Shown: positions 55,712 through 64,000 of the stretch, one piece after another
Position numbering within the stretch: position 1 is the first letter of the stretch
Layout of the letters: each line of letters starts with the position of its first letter
Assembly: GCF_002940685.1 (NCBI RefSeq)
Contig: NZ_PNFP01000015.1
Location: 163,485 to 227,484, forward strand
Direction: 5' to 3'
Length of the DNA: 64,000 nucleotides
Source: Ensifer adhaerens
GTDB lineage: Bacteria > Pseudomonadota > Alphaproteobacteria > Rhizobiales > Rhizobiaceae
Notes under the pieces: model-generated
Told to the model about the DNA's origin: nothing
Databases searched by the model: none
The model's input: the letters and a program-made list of their open reading frames with translations, nothing else
Program-made: the position numbers and the translations under genes

Positions 55712-56431
55712 TCATAGAGCAGCGAGGGCCGCTTCGTCCACTGTCATCAGTCCGGTCGGGCGGATTTGCGTTGGCGAAACCTGACATTTGACGGCATAGG
55801 CCTCGACCCCGCGCGCCATGGCACGGTCGAAGGCGCGTGCATAGGCCGGGTCATAGTCACGGCAGATCCTCAAATGGTCGCAGTCTCCACGCTGAACAAG
55901 GTAGAGCATGACGGCGCGGTGGCCGGCCTCGACCATGTCGCCGAGCTCGTCGAGATGTTTCGCGCCGCGAGTGGTCGGACTGTCAGGAAATTCGGAGAGG
56001 CCGGGTGTGCGGCTGAAATGCACGTTCTTGACCTCAACATAGGCAAGGCCGCGTTCGGGGTCGCTGAGGAGAATGTCGATACGGGAATTGCGACCGTATC
56101 GCTGCTCGCGAGCGCTATGCGCATAGGTATGAAGATCGGATACGAGGCCCAGCCGGATGGCCTCCTCCGCAAGCCGGTTGGGCAGGCCGGTGTTGATGCC
56201 GACCATGGTCCCGTCTGCTTCGACAATCTCGAGCATGTGGCGGTATTTGCGCGTCGGGCTGTCGTGTTCCGACATCCAGATGCGTGAACCGGGTGTCGTC
56301 AGCCCGCGCATCGACCCCGTGTTGGGGCAGGATCCGGTCATGGCCGTGCCATCAGGCAACAGGGCGTCGAAGAGAAAGCGCTTGTAGCGCTGCACAAGGG
56401 TTGCGGTCGTCAGCGGAGGATCGAAGATCAA
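55712..56431 (-). CDS. sfsA: Sugar fermentation stimulation protein homologue
   Basis: A 239-residue SfsA-family protein; the family has a nuclease-like fold and DNA binding has been reported, but its role is unclear. Conserved blocks are [49 protein letters not shown] and [16 protein letters not shown]. The likely start is TTG 56431, with AGGA 6 bp upstream on the minus strand. It lies 30 bp upstream of map and 19 bp downstream of phaC, so all four minus-strand genes may form one unit. Confidence 0.92.
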   Translation of the reverse strand: MIFDPPLTTATLVQRYKRFLFDALLPDGTAMTGSCPNTGSMRGLTTPGSRIWMSEHDSPTRKYRHMLEIVEADGTMVGINTGLPNRLAEEAIRLGLVSDLHTYAHSAREQRYGRNSRIDILLSDPERGLAYVEVKNVHFSRTPGLSEFPDSPTTRGAKHLDELGDMVEAGHRAVMLYLVQRGDCDHLRICRDYDPAYARAFDRAMARGVEAYAVKCQVSPTQIRPTGLMTVDEAALAAL

Positions 56432-56450
56432 GGCAGGTCCTGCGAATGAT

Positions 56451-58289
56451 TCAGGCGCGAGCGCGTACGTAGGAGCCCGGCGCTTCCTCGAGCGAGTTCA
56501 GCGGACCGCCCGGCTTGCGGGGCGCAACGCGTCGCTTGTCGAGTTTCTCGATCCACTGGTGCCAATGCGGCCACCAGGATCCCGGTGTTTCCTTGGCGGC
56601 CTTGAACCAATCGTCGAAGTCACCCTTGGGCGCGCCGCCGGTCCAGAACTGATACTTGCCCTTGTCCGGCGGGTTGACGACGCCGGCAATGTGGCCCGAA
56701 CCCGAAAGAACATAGGTGACCTTGCCGCCGAACGAAGCGCTGCCGAGAAATACAGAGCGTGGCGGTGCGATGTGGTCTTCCTTGGTCGCGAGATTGTAGA
56801 TCGGGATCTTCACGTCGCCGAGCGATACCTGCTTGCCGGCAAGAACCATCTCGCCCTTCGAAAGCTTGTTATCGAGGTAGCAGTTGCGCAGATAGAAGGA
56901 ATGGTTGGCGGCCGGCATCCGCGTCGAATCGGAATTCCAGTAGAGCAGGTCGAAGGGCAGGGGCTCCTGGCCCTTGAGGTAGTTGTTGACGAAGTAGGGC
57001 CAGATCAGCTCCGAGGCGCGCAGCATGTTGAAGGCGGTCGCCATCTTCGAGCCGTCGAGATAGCCGGTCACGCTCATGTTCTGTTCGATCTGGCTTATCT
57101 GGTCCTCGTCGACGAAGACCTTTAGGTCGCCCGCATGGGTGAAATCGACCTGCGTCGTGAACAGTGTCGCCGAGCGGATGCGATCGTCGCCTTCGGCCGC
57201 ATGCAATGCGAGCGTCGCGGCAAGCAGGGTGCCGCCGACGCAGTAGCCGATGGCGTTGACTTCACGCTCACCCGTGGCCTGCTCGACGATATCGAGCGCA
57301 AAGCCGATACCTTCGCGGGCATAGGCTTCCCAGTCCTTGGTCGCGTGCCGTTCGTCCGGGTTCACCCAGGAGATGACGAAGACTGTGTGTCCCTGGTCGA
57401 CCGCCCATTTGATGAAGGATTTCTGCGGGTTGAGATCGAGCACGTAGAACTTATTGATCCAGGGCGGGCAGATCAGCAGCGGCCGCTTCAGCACGGTTTC
57501 CGTCGTCGCCTCATATTGCAGCACCTGGCAAACGTCGCTCTGGGCGATGACCTTCCCCGGCGTCATCGCGATATTTTCGCCGATCGCAAACTTGCTGGTG
57601 TCCGTTTGCCGGAGCTTGAGGTCGCCGCGACCGGCGGCGATGTCCTCGGCAAACATCTGCATGCCCTTGACCAGGTTGGCGCCGCTTGAGGCAACCGTCT
57701 CCCGGTAGAGCTGCGGATTGGTGGTGACGAAGTTGGTCGGAGACAGCGCGCTAGAAACCTGGCGAACGTAGAAAGCAGCCTTGTGTTTCGTGTGGTCGTC
57801 GAGCCCCTCGGCGTCTTCGACCATGCGCTCGGCCCAGTCCGACGTTACAAAATAGGCCTGGCGAATGAAGTCGAAGAACGGGTTCTTCACCCAGTCCTCG
57901 TCGGTAAATCTCTTGTCGTTGCGCTGGAGGGCGGCCGGCTCCGCCGTCTCTTCGCCGGACATGCGGTGCAGCGTGCGCGACCAGATCTCGAAGAAGCTGC
58001 CCATCAGGTGAGTCTGCGCTTCGAGCGTGCGGCGAGGATCGGAAAGCCAGTACTCCGAGACCTTGGACAGCGTCTTGACCATGTCGGTAACGGGTTCGGC
58101 GAAGGTATCGGACTTCTGGCCCGATTCCCGCGGCGCCAGCCAGGCAGAAGCCGCCTTGCCAAGCTGTTCCATGGCGCGGGCGAGGTTGACGGCGAGGCTT
58201 TCCGGATCCTTGACGATATAAGGTTCGACGGATTTGGGATCGAAGCCTGCGTAGCCGTCCTTGCCTTCCGCATTCCTCTCTGCTGTCAC
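56451..58289 (-). CDS. phaC: Class I polyhydroxyalkanoate synthase
   Basis: Polymerises (R)-3-hydroxyacyl-CoA into PHB storage granules. The 612-residue protein carries the lipase-like box GYCVGG with catalytic Cys350, the preceding [18 protein letters not shown] block and a C-terminal catalytic His in [13 protein letters not shown]. The length matches S. meliloti PhbC (about 611). The start is GTG 58289 (VTAERNAEG) with GGAGG 7 bp upstream on the minus strand; the longer frame to 58490 has no support. The beta-ketothiolase and reductase genes (phaA/phaB) are not nearby. Confidence 0.95.
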   Translation of the reverse strand: MTAERNAEGKDGYAGFDPKSVEPYIVKDPESLAVNLARAMEQLGKAASAWLAPRESGQKSDTFAEPVTDMVKTLSKVSEYWLSDPRRTLEAQTHLMGSFFEIWSRTLHRMSGEETAEPAALQRNDKRFTDEDWVKNPFFDFIRQAYFVTSDWAERMVEDAEGLDDHTKHKAAFYVRQVSSALSPTNFVTTNPQLYRETVASSGANLVKGMQMFAEDIAAGRGDLKLRQTDTSKFAIGENIAMTPGKVIAQSDVCQVLQYEATTETVLKRPLLICPPWINKFYVLDLNPQKSFIKWAVDQGHTVFVISWVNPDERHATKDWEAYAREGIGFALDIVEQATGEREVNAIGYCVGGTLLAATLALHAAEGDDRIRSATLFTTQVDFTHAGDLKVFVDEDQISQIEQNMSVTGYLDGSKMATAFNMLRASELIWPYFVNNYLKGQEPLPFDLLYWNSDSTRMPAANHSFYLRNCYLDNKLSKGEMVLAGKQVSLGDVKIPIYNLATKEDHIAPPRSVFLGSASFGGKVTYVLSGSGHIAGVVNPPDKGKYQFWTGGAPKGDFDDWFKAAKETPGSWWPHWHQWIEKLDKRRVAPRKPGGPLNSLEEAPGSYVRARA

Positions 58290-58398
58290 CCGGCGTCCTC
58301 CACAGCATCTTGTTTGTTTTGTATTTTTACATTCTGCCCGAAAATGATTACAAGGGCTAGCGCATCGTCGCGCCATCAAAATAGAGGTCGTCTCCAGT

Positions 58399-58707
58399 AT
58401 GCTTGCCGTCGGAAAACAGCGTTCCATTACCTGGGTTGCCGGGATCGTTCTGCTAGGCGCGCTTGCAGGCTGCAACAGCCAGGGGACCAACTTCGAGAAC
58501 TATCCGTCGGTTTATGGCCAGAAGCCAGCCGCAACGGCGCAGATGACCAACGATGAAGCCGCAAGCATGCAGGCGCGCCTGAGCTCTCTCGGTGCTGCGC
58601 GCAAGTCCGGCGCGATCTCCGAAGCCGAGTATCAGCGTCGCCTGAAAGAAATGCGCGCGCTGGCCGAACAGCACGGCGCCGACACGCTGAAAGAGATCCA
58701 GAATTAG
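58399..58707 (+). CDS. Small predicted lipoprotein
   Basis: A 102-residue protein with a lipoprotein signal (ITWVAGIVLLGALAGC, Cys about 25) and a short mature part that is helical and rich in Ala, Glu and Lys, with SEAEYQRRLKEMRALAEQH near the end, a SHOCT-like helix. It is divergent from phaC across a 109-bp AT-rich interval. The function is unknown. Confidence 0.8.
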   Translation: MLAVGKQRSITWVAGIVLLGALAGCNSQGTNFENYPSVYGQKPAATAQMTNDEAASMQARLSSLGAARKSGAISEAEYQRRLKEMRALAEQHGADTLKEIQN

Positions 58708-58833
58708 CGCTTGCCTTTCCGGTGATTTGGACGCAAAGCGTTCAATGGCCGCATGGACGGCCGTTCACCACAGCGCACGGTTTCGCGAAGGCTTGAGCCG
58801 CTGGCGGGAGCGTGCGCCAAACGAGGTTTGGAG

Positions 58834-60051
58834 ATGGAAGAGTTTCACAAAGTCCGGCGTTTGCCGCCCTATGTTTTCGAACAGGTCAACCGTTTGAAAG
58901 CAAGCGCGCGAGCGGCCGGTGCTGACATCATCGACCTCGGCATGGGCAATCCGGATCTCCCCACACCACAGTCGATTGTCGACAAGCTCTGCGAGGCCGT
59001 TCAGGACCCGCGCACGCATCGTTATTCGTCGTCGAAGGGCATTCCCGGGCTGCGTCGTGCCCAGGCCGCCTATTACGCCCGCCGCTTCGGCGTCAAGCTC
59101 AATCCGGATACCCAGGTCGTCGCCACCCTTGGCTCCAAGGAAGGCTTCGCCAACATGGCCCAGGCGATCACAGCACCTGGCGACGTGATCCTGTGCCCCA
59201 ATCCCACCTATCCGATCCACGCCTTCGGCTTCCTGATGGCCGGCGGCGTCATCCGATCGATCTCGGTCGAACCGGACGAAACCTTCTTCGGACCGCTGGA
59301 GCGGGCTGTTCGCCACTCGATCCCGAAGCCGCTGGCGCTGATCCTCAACTATCCGTCGAACCCGACGGCGCAGGTCGCGACTCTCGACTTCTACAAGGAC
59401 GTGATCGCCTTTGCGAAGAAGCACGACATCATCGTGCTGTCGGATCTTGCCTATTCGGAGATCTACTTCAACGACGCGCCGCCGCCGTCGGTTCTCGAAG
59501 TTCCGGGCGCGATCGACTGCACGGTCGAGTTCACCTCGATGTCGAAGACCTTCTCGATGCCGGGCTGGCGCATGGGCTTTGCCGTCGGCAACGAGCGGCT
59601 GATCGCGGCACTGACGCGGGTGAAATCCTACCTCGATTACGGCGCCTTCACGCCGATCCAGGTGGCGGCGACCCAGGCGCTGAACGGTGACGGCAGCGAC
59701 ATCGCGGAGGTTCGCAACATCTACAAGCGCCGCCGCGACGTGATGGTCGACAGTTTCGGCAAGGCCGGCTTCGAAGTGCCGCCGCCGGCAGCAACGATGT
59801 TTGCCTGGGCGAAGATCCCGGAAAAGTTCCGGCATCTGGGCTCGCTCGAGTTCTCGAAGCTTCTCGTCGAGAAGGCGGATGTCGCGGTTGCCCCGGGCAT
59901 CGGCTTCGGCGAGCAGGGCGACGATTACGTGCGTCTCGCACTCGTGGAGAACGAGCACCGCATCCGCCAGGCGGCGCGCAACATCAAGAAATTCCTGTCG
60001 ACCGCCGACGAGACGATGCACAACGTCATCTCGCTCAACGCTCATAGGTAA
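58834..60051 (+). CDS. Class I/II aminotransferase (AlaC/DapL-like)
   Basis: A 405-residue PLP enzyme of fold type I. The PLP lysine is in SMSKTFSMPGWRMGF, and other landmarks are DLGMGNPDLPTP, LGSKEGFANMAQAI, LNYPSNPTAQ and DLAYSEIYF. It resembles glutamate-pyruvate transaminase AlaC and the LL-diaminopimelate type; substrates are not separable by eye. ATG 58834 (MEEFHKVRRL) has GAGG 7 bp upstream. Its position before hom suggests a link to the aspartate-derived amino acids. Confidence 0.88.
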   Translation: MEEFHKVRRLPPYVFEQVNRLKASARAAGADIIDLGMGNPDLPTPQSIVDKLCEAVQDPRTHRYSSSKGIPGLRRAQAAYYARRFGVKLNPDTQVVATLGSKEGFANMAQAITAPGDVILCPNPTYPIHAFGFLMAGGVIRSISVEPDETFFGPLERAVRHSIPKPLALILNYPSNPTAQVATLDFYKDVIAFAKKHDIIVLSDLAYSEIYFNDAPPPSVLEVPGAIDCTVEFTSMSKTFSMPGWRMGFAVGNERLIAALTRVKSYLDYGAFTPIQVAATQALNGDGSDIAEVRNIYKRRRDVMVDSFGKAGFEVPPPAATMFAWAKIPEKFRHLGSLEFSKLLVEKADVAVAPGIGFGEQGDDYVRLALVENEHRIRQAARNIKKFLSTADETMHNVISLNAHR

Positions 60052-60058
60052 GAAGTCG

Positions 60059-60087
60059 GGAGGCGTGCTTGACGCGCGCCTCCTTCC
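60059..60087 (+). terminator. Possible weak terminator between the aminotransferase and hom
   Basis: GGAGGCG (60059-60065) pairs with CGCCTCC (60077-60083), followed only by TTCC. Read-through into hom is likely. Confidence 0.4.
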
Positions 60088-60139
60088 ACACTGGCCCTGC
60101 TGTTCTCGCGGCGCGCCCTCTACATGTTAGGAAATGGCT

Positions 60140-61462
<1,323 letters not shown>

Positions 61463-61528
61463 GGGCGGCAAAGACCCGAGACCGCACGGCATGACCGTGC
61501 GCGGCGCCGTTTGCCGCCGATAGATTGA

Positions 61529-61566
61529 AAGCCTCGCCGCGCAAGCATGCCGGCGAGGCTTTTCTT
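61529..61566 (+). terminator. Intrinsic terminator of hom
   Basis: AAGCCTCGCCG (61529-61539) and CGGCGAGGCTT (61551-61561) around an 11-nt loop, followed by TTCTTT. Confidence 0.85.
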
Positions 61567-61698
61567 TGGGGCGTTGGCCATCTGCAGCGCGCAAACGCCC
61601 GTAAACCGTGGATCTCTGTGTATGCCGCTCCAAAAAACGGTCACGATTTCCAGGGTTATGCGCTAAGAGGAATGTAGGCGCCAAGCGGATGGACGAGC

Positions 61699-63501
61699 AT
61701 GGACGAATTGGTGGATCCGGTACAGCGGGCCTTTCTGAATGTCGAACGGTCGGTCAGTGGCCAACGCTGGGTGTCGCGTCTCGACCAGGCGGGCCAGAAC
61801 CGGGCGCTCGCCATCAGCCAGGTTCACGGCTATTCCGATCTGCTTGGTCGCGTCCTTGCCGGCCGGGGTGTCGTGCTCGACGATGCGGCGAGCTTTCTTG
61901 ATCCGACCCTTCGCTCGCTGATGCCGGATCCGGACACGCTCACCGATTGCCGCAAGGCCTCGGAACGTCTGGCGACCGCCATCAGCCGCCGCGAAAAGAC
62001 GGTGATCTTTGGCGACTACGACGTCGACGGTGCCGCGTCCTCGGCGCTGATGGCGCGTTTCCTCCGCCATTTCGGCATCGATGCCGAAATCTATATTCCT
62101 GACCGGATCTTCGAGGGCTATGGCCCGAACCCGACGGCGATCGAGCAGCTGATCGACAAGGGCGCCACGCTGATCGTGACCGTCGATTGCGGCTCCACCA
62201 GCCACGAGGCGCTTGCTGTCGCAGCAAACCGAGGTGTCGATGTCGTTGTCATCGACCACCATCAGGTCGGCTCGGCGCTGCCGCCGTGCCATGCGCTCGT
62301 CAATCCCAACCGGGAGGACGATCTTTCGGGGCAGGGGCATCTTTGTGCCGCCGGTGTCGTCTATCTGGTTCTCGTAAACGCCCTGCGGGTTCTGCGCAAG
62401 GCCGGCGATGCCCGCGTCTCCTCCTTCGATCTGTTGGCGCAGCTCGACCTGGTGGCGCTCGCGACCGTCTGTGACGTCGTGCCGCTCAAGGGGCTTAACC
62501 GCGCCTATGTCGTCAAGGGACTGATTGCGGCGCGCCACATGGGCAACGTCGGGCTTTCGGCCCTCTTGCGCAAGGCGGCGATCGGCGGCCCGGTCACGCC
62601 CTATCATTTGGGTTTTCTCGTGGGCCCGAGGATCAATGCCGGCGGTCGTATCGGCGATGCCGCCCTTGGCAGCCGGCTCCTGGCGATGGAGGACGCCGCG
62701 GAGGCGGAAAAGATCGCAGCCCAACTCGATGAACTCAACCGCGAGCGGCAAGCGATGGAAGCCGCCATGCTGGCCGAAGCCGAGGCTGAAGTTCTATCGG
62801 AGTACGGCACGGGCGAAGGCGCTTCTGTCATCGTCACCGCGCGCGAAAACTGGCACCCGGGAATCGTCGGGCTGCTTGCCGCCCGCATCAAGGAAAAATT
62901 CCGCCGGCCGACCTTTGCCATTGCCTTCGACCCGAACGGACGCGGCACCGGCTCCGGCCGCTCGATCAACGGGTTCGACATGGGTAAGATGGTCCGGGCC
63001 GCCGTCGATGGCGGCCTGCTGATCAAGGGCGGCGGCCATGCCATGGCCGCCGGTCTCACGGTCGAGCGTGCGAAACTCGGCAAGCTCCGGCAGTTCTTCG
63101 ACGAGCGCGCGGAGGCGGCGGTGCGCGATCTCGTTGCCGTCCAGACGCTCAAGGTCGACGGCGCGCTTGCCGCCTCCGGCGCGACGCTGGAGCTCATCGA
63201 TCTCCTGGAGCAGGCCGGCCCCTACGGCTCGGCCCACCCGCAGCCCGTCTTCGCCTTCCCGCAGCACCGGCTGCGCGACAGCCGACAGGTGGGAGCGAAC
63301 CACGTCAAGGTGACGCTGGAAGGCCAAGACGGCGGCCGCCTCGACGGCATCGCATTCAGGGCGACGGAAACGCCGCTTGGGGATTTCCTGCTCACCAACC
63401 GTGGTTCGTCAATTCACGTGGCGGGGTCCGTATCCGCCGACCTTTGGCAGGGGCAGCGGCGGGTGCAACTGCGCGTCACGGATGCTGCGAAAGCTGTTTG
63501 A
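61699..63501 (+). CDS. recJ: Single-stranded-DNA-specific exonuclease RecJ
   Basis: A 600-residue 5'-3' ssDNA exonuclease acting in recombination and mismatch/base-excision repair. DHH phosphoesterase motifs are present: VIFGDYDVDGAASSALM (near 103), VTVDCGSTSHEAL, VVVIDHHQVGSALP (near 190) and the DHHA1 motif SGRSINGFDMG ... KGGGHAMAAGLTV (near 420-450). The C-terminal OB-fold includes GANHVKVTLEGQDGG. It lies 236 bp after hom; glpX, which I recall between them in several rhizobia, is absent here. Confidence 0.96.
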   Translation: MDELVDPVQRAFLNVERSVSGQRWVSRLDQAGQNRALAISQVHGYSDLLGRVLAGRGVVLDDAASFLDPTLRSLMPDPDTLTDCRKASERLATAISRREKTVIFGDYDVDGAASSALMARFLRHFGIDAEIYIPDRIFEGYGPNPTAIEQLIDKGATLIVTVDCGSTSHEALAVAANRGVDVVVIDHHQVGSALPPCHALVNPNREDDLSGQGHLCAAGVVYLVLVNALRVLRKAGDARVSSFDLLAQLDLVALATVCDVVPLKGLNRAYVVKGLIAARHMGNVGLSALLRKAAIGGPVTPYHLGFLVGPRINAGGRIGDAALGSRLLAMEDAAEAEKIAAQLDELNRERQAMEAAMLAEAEAEVLSEYGTGEGASVIVTARENWHPGIVGLLAARIKEKFRRPTFAIAFDPNGRGTGSGRSINGFDMGKMVRAAVDGGLLIKGGGHAMAAGLTVERAKLGKLRQFFDERAEAAVRDLVAVQTLKVDGALAASGATLELIDLLEQAGPYGSAHPQPVFAFPQHRLRDSRQVGANHVKVTLEGQDGGRLDGIAFRATETPLGDFLLTNRGSSIHVAGSVSADLWQGQRRVQLRVTDAAKAV

Positions 63502-64000
63502 CGGGCCGACGCCGTCGCGGATGTCGGGAAGGTAAAGCCCTTCGCCGAGGGTCACCAATCTGGAAGTCTCCTGTCAGGTCGCCACGATGAGTGTGGCAGC
63601 AACGCCTTGCCGTCGCGCCTCCGCTTCCACCATAGCGCTGAAATCGACGGGGCATGTCCTGGGCGCTCGTCGAGGGCGCTGCCGATGACAAGGACCGGCC
63701 CGACGGATAGTCGACTGCGGACTGGCAGCGCCGAAACCGTTGGCGCAGAGCGAAACCAGAACGATCCGTCAACACGCACTTTCCAGTGCCGCACGAGTTC
63801 CAAACGCTACGAGTGCAGCTGGAACAACGGGCGCGCCCAATAGATTGCCGCCACGACGCAAGCAATAAGCAGCGGCATCCGAAGATCGCGTCCCGTGAGG
63901 TGGTGTAGCAGACGGCATTGGTCGCCGTGCTCTCCGGCATGGACCGGGATGATCAGCGCGCCACGGCTGGCAGGCTGATGAGCGGATCATCGCTCATCTG
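63502..64000. other. Region without a convincing gene at the window edge
   Basis: About 500 bp after recJ. All frames give Arg/Ser/Pro-rich translations of the shadow type. The only protein-like segment is a minus-strand frame at about 63841-63985 (containing PLLIACVVAAIYWARPLF, one hydrophobic helix) without a start codon and ending near 63841; it could be a decayed or edge-truncated small membrane protein. No terminator for recJ is evident. Confidence 0.4.

Noticed and set aside
63476..63940. Minus-strand ORF of 154 codons after recJ
   Set aside because: Arg/Ser/Cys-rich translation with no domain, overlapping the end of recJ; not protein-like.

Overview
This window is chromosomal DNA of a Sinorhizobium/Ensifer-type member of the Rhizobiaceae. 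The evidence is a GC-rich, densely packed gene order, a 268-residue ExoR (regulator of succinoglycan and motility through ExoS/ChvI), PopZ next to valS, an alphaproteobacterial PHA synthase, and a pair of DUF1127 genes beside anti-Shine-Dalgarno small RNAs. Nearly everything is housekeeping. I see no prophage, insertion sequence, CRISPR array or plasmid-transfer gene, and no obvious island of foreign composition. The assignment to genus is inference from remembered gene content, not from a search.

Layout. 1-6.8 kb: gltA (minus), then comEC, exbB, exbD and an isoaspartyl-methyltransferase-like gene (plus). 7-14.2 kb: tolC, popZ, valS and a FadL/OmpP1 porin, each followed by a clear intrinsic terminator. 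14.2-18.4 kb: exoR with a long leader, xthA (minus), a cardiolipin synthase and erpA (minus). 18.6-33.3 kb: a long plus-strand series dgt, argS, a 956-residue SPOR-domain protein, nagZ, scpA, scpB, an orphan ABC ATPase, tatA, tatB, tatC, serS, surE, pcm. This groups division/peptidoglycan, chromosome condensation, Tat export and stationary-phase repair genes. 33.5-42 kb: an unknown protein, a LysM/LytM factor (DipM/NlpD-like) with a degenerate peptidase site, a DUF815 ATPase (minus), yajC-secDF with a recognisable promoter, a Mth938-like protein, a squalene/phytoene synthase family protein and a small membrane protein. 42.1-45.3 kb: trmFO, two DUF1127 micro-proteins and two tandem small RNAs, all on the minus strand. 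45.3-49 kb: a DUF2157/GDYxxLxY membrane pair, tRNA-Leu(UAG) and tig. 49-56.4 kb: a nuclease-fold protein, sthA, corA, a zinc metallopeptidase, radC, map and sfsA. 56.4-64 kb: phaC, a small lipoprotein, an aminotransferase, hom, recJ and about 500 bp without a convincing gene.

The most interesting element is the minus-strand tandem at about 44.59-45.0 kb. Two RNAs of roughly 125-135 nt each have two hairpins displaying CCUCCUCCC in the loop and a terminator hairpin whose loop is also CU-rich. Base differences between the copies change pairs only to G-U wobbles when read on the minus strand, which fixes the transcribed strand. They match the alphaproteobacterial alpha-r14/NfeR1 and 'cuckoo'/CcsR type of anti-Shine-Dalgarno sRNA, and they lie upstream of two DUF1127 genes. 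Other points worth checking are a small ORF whose stop overlaps the exoR start codon, exbB-exbD without tonB, and two distinct isoaspartyl-methyltransferase homologues.
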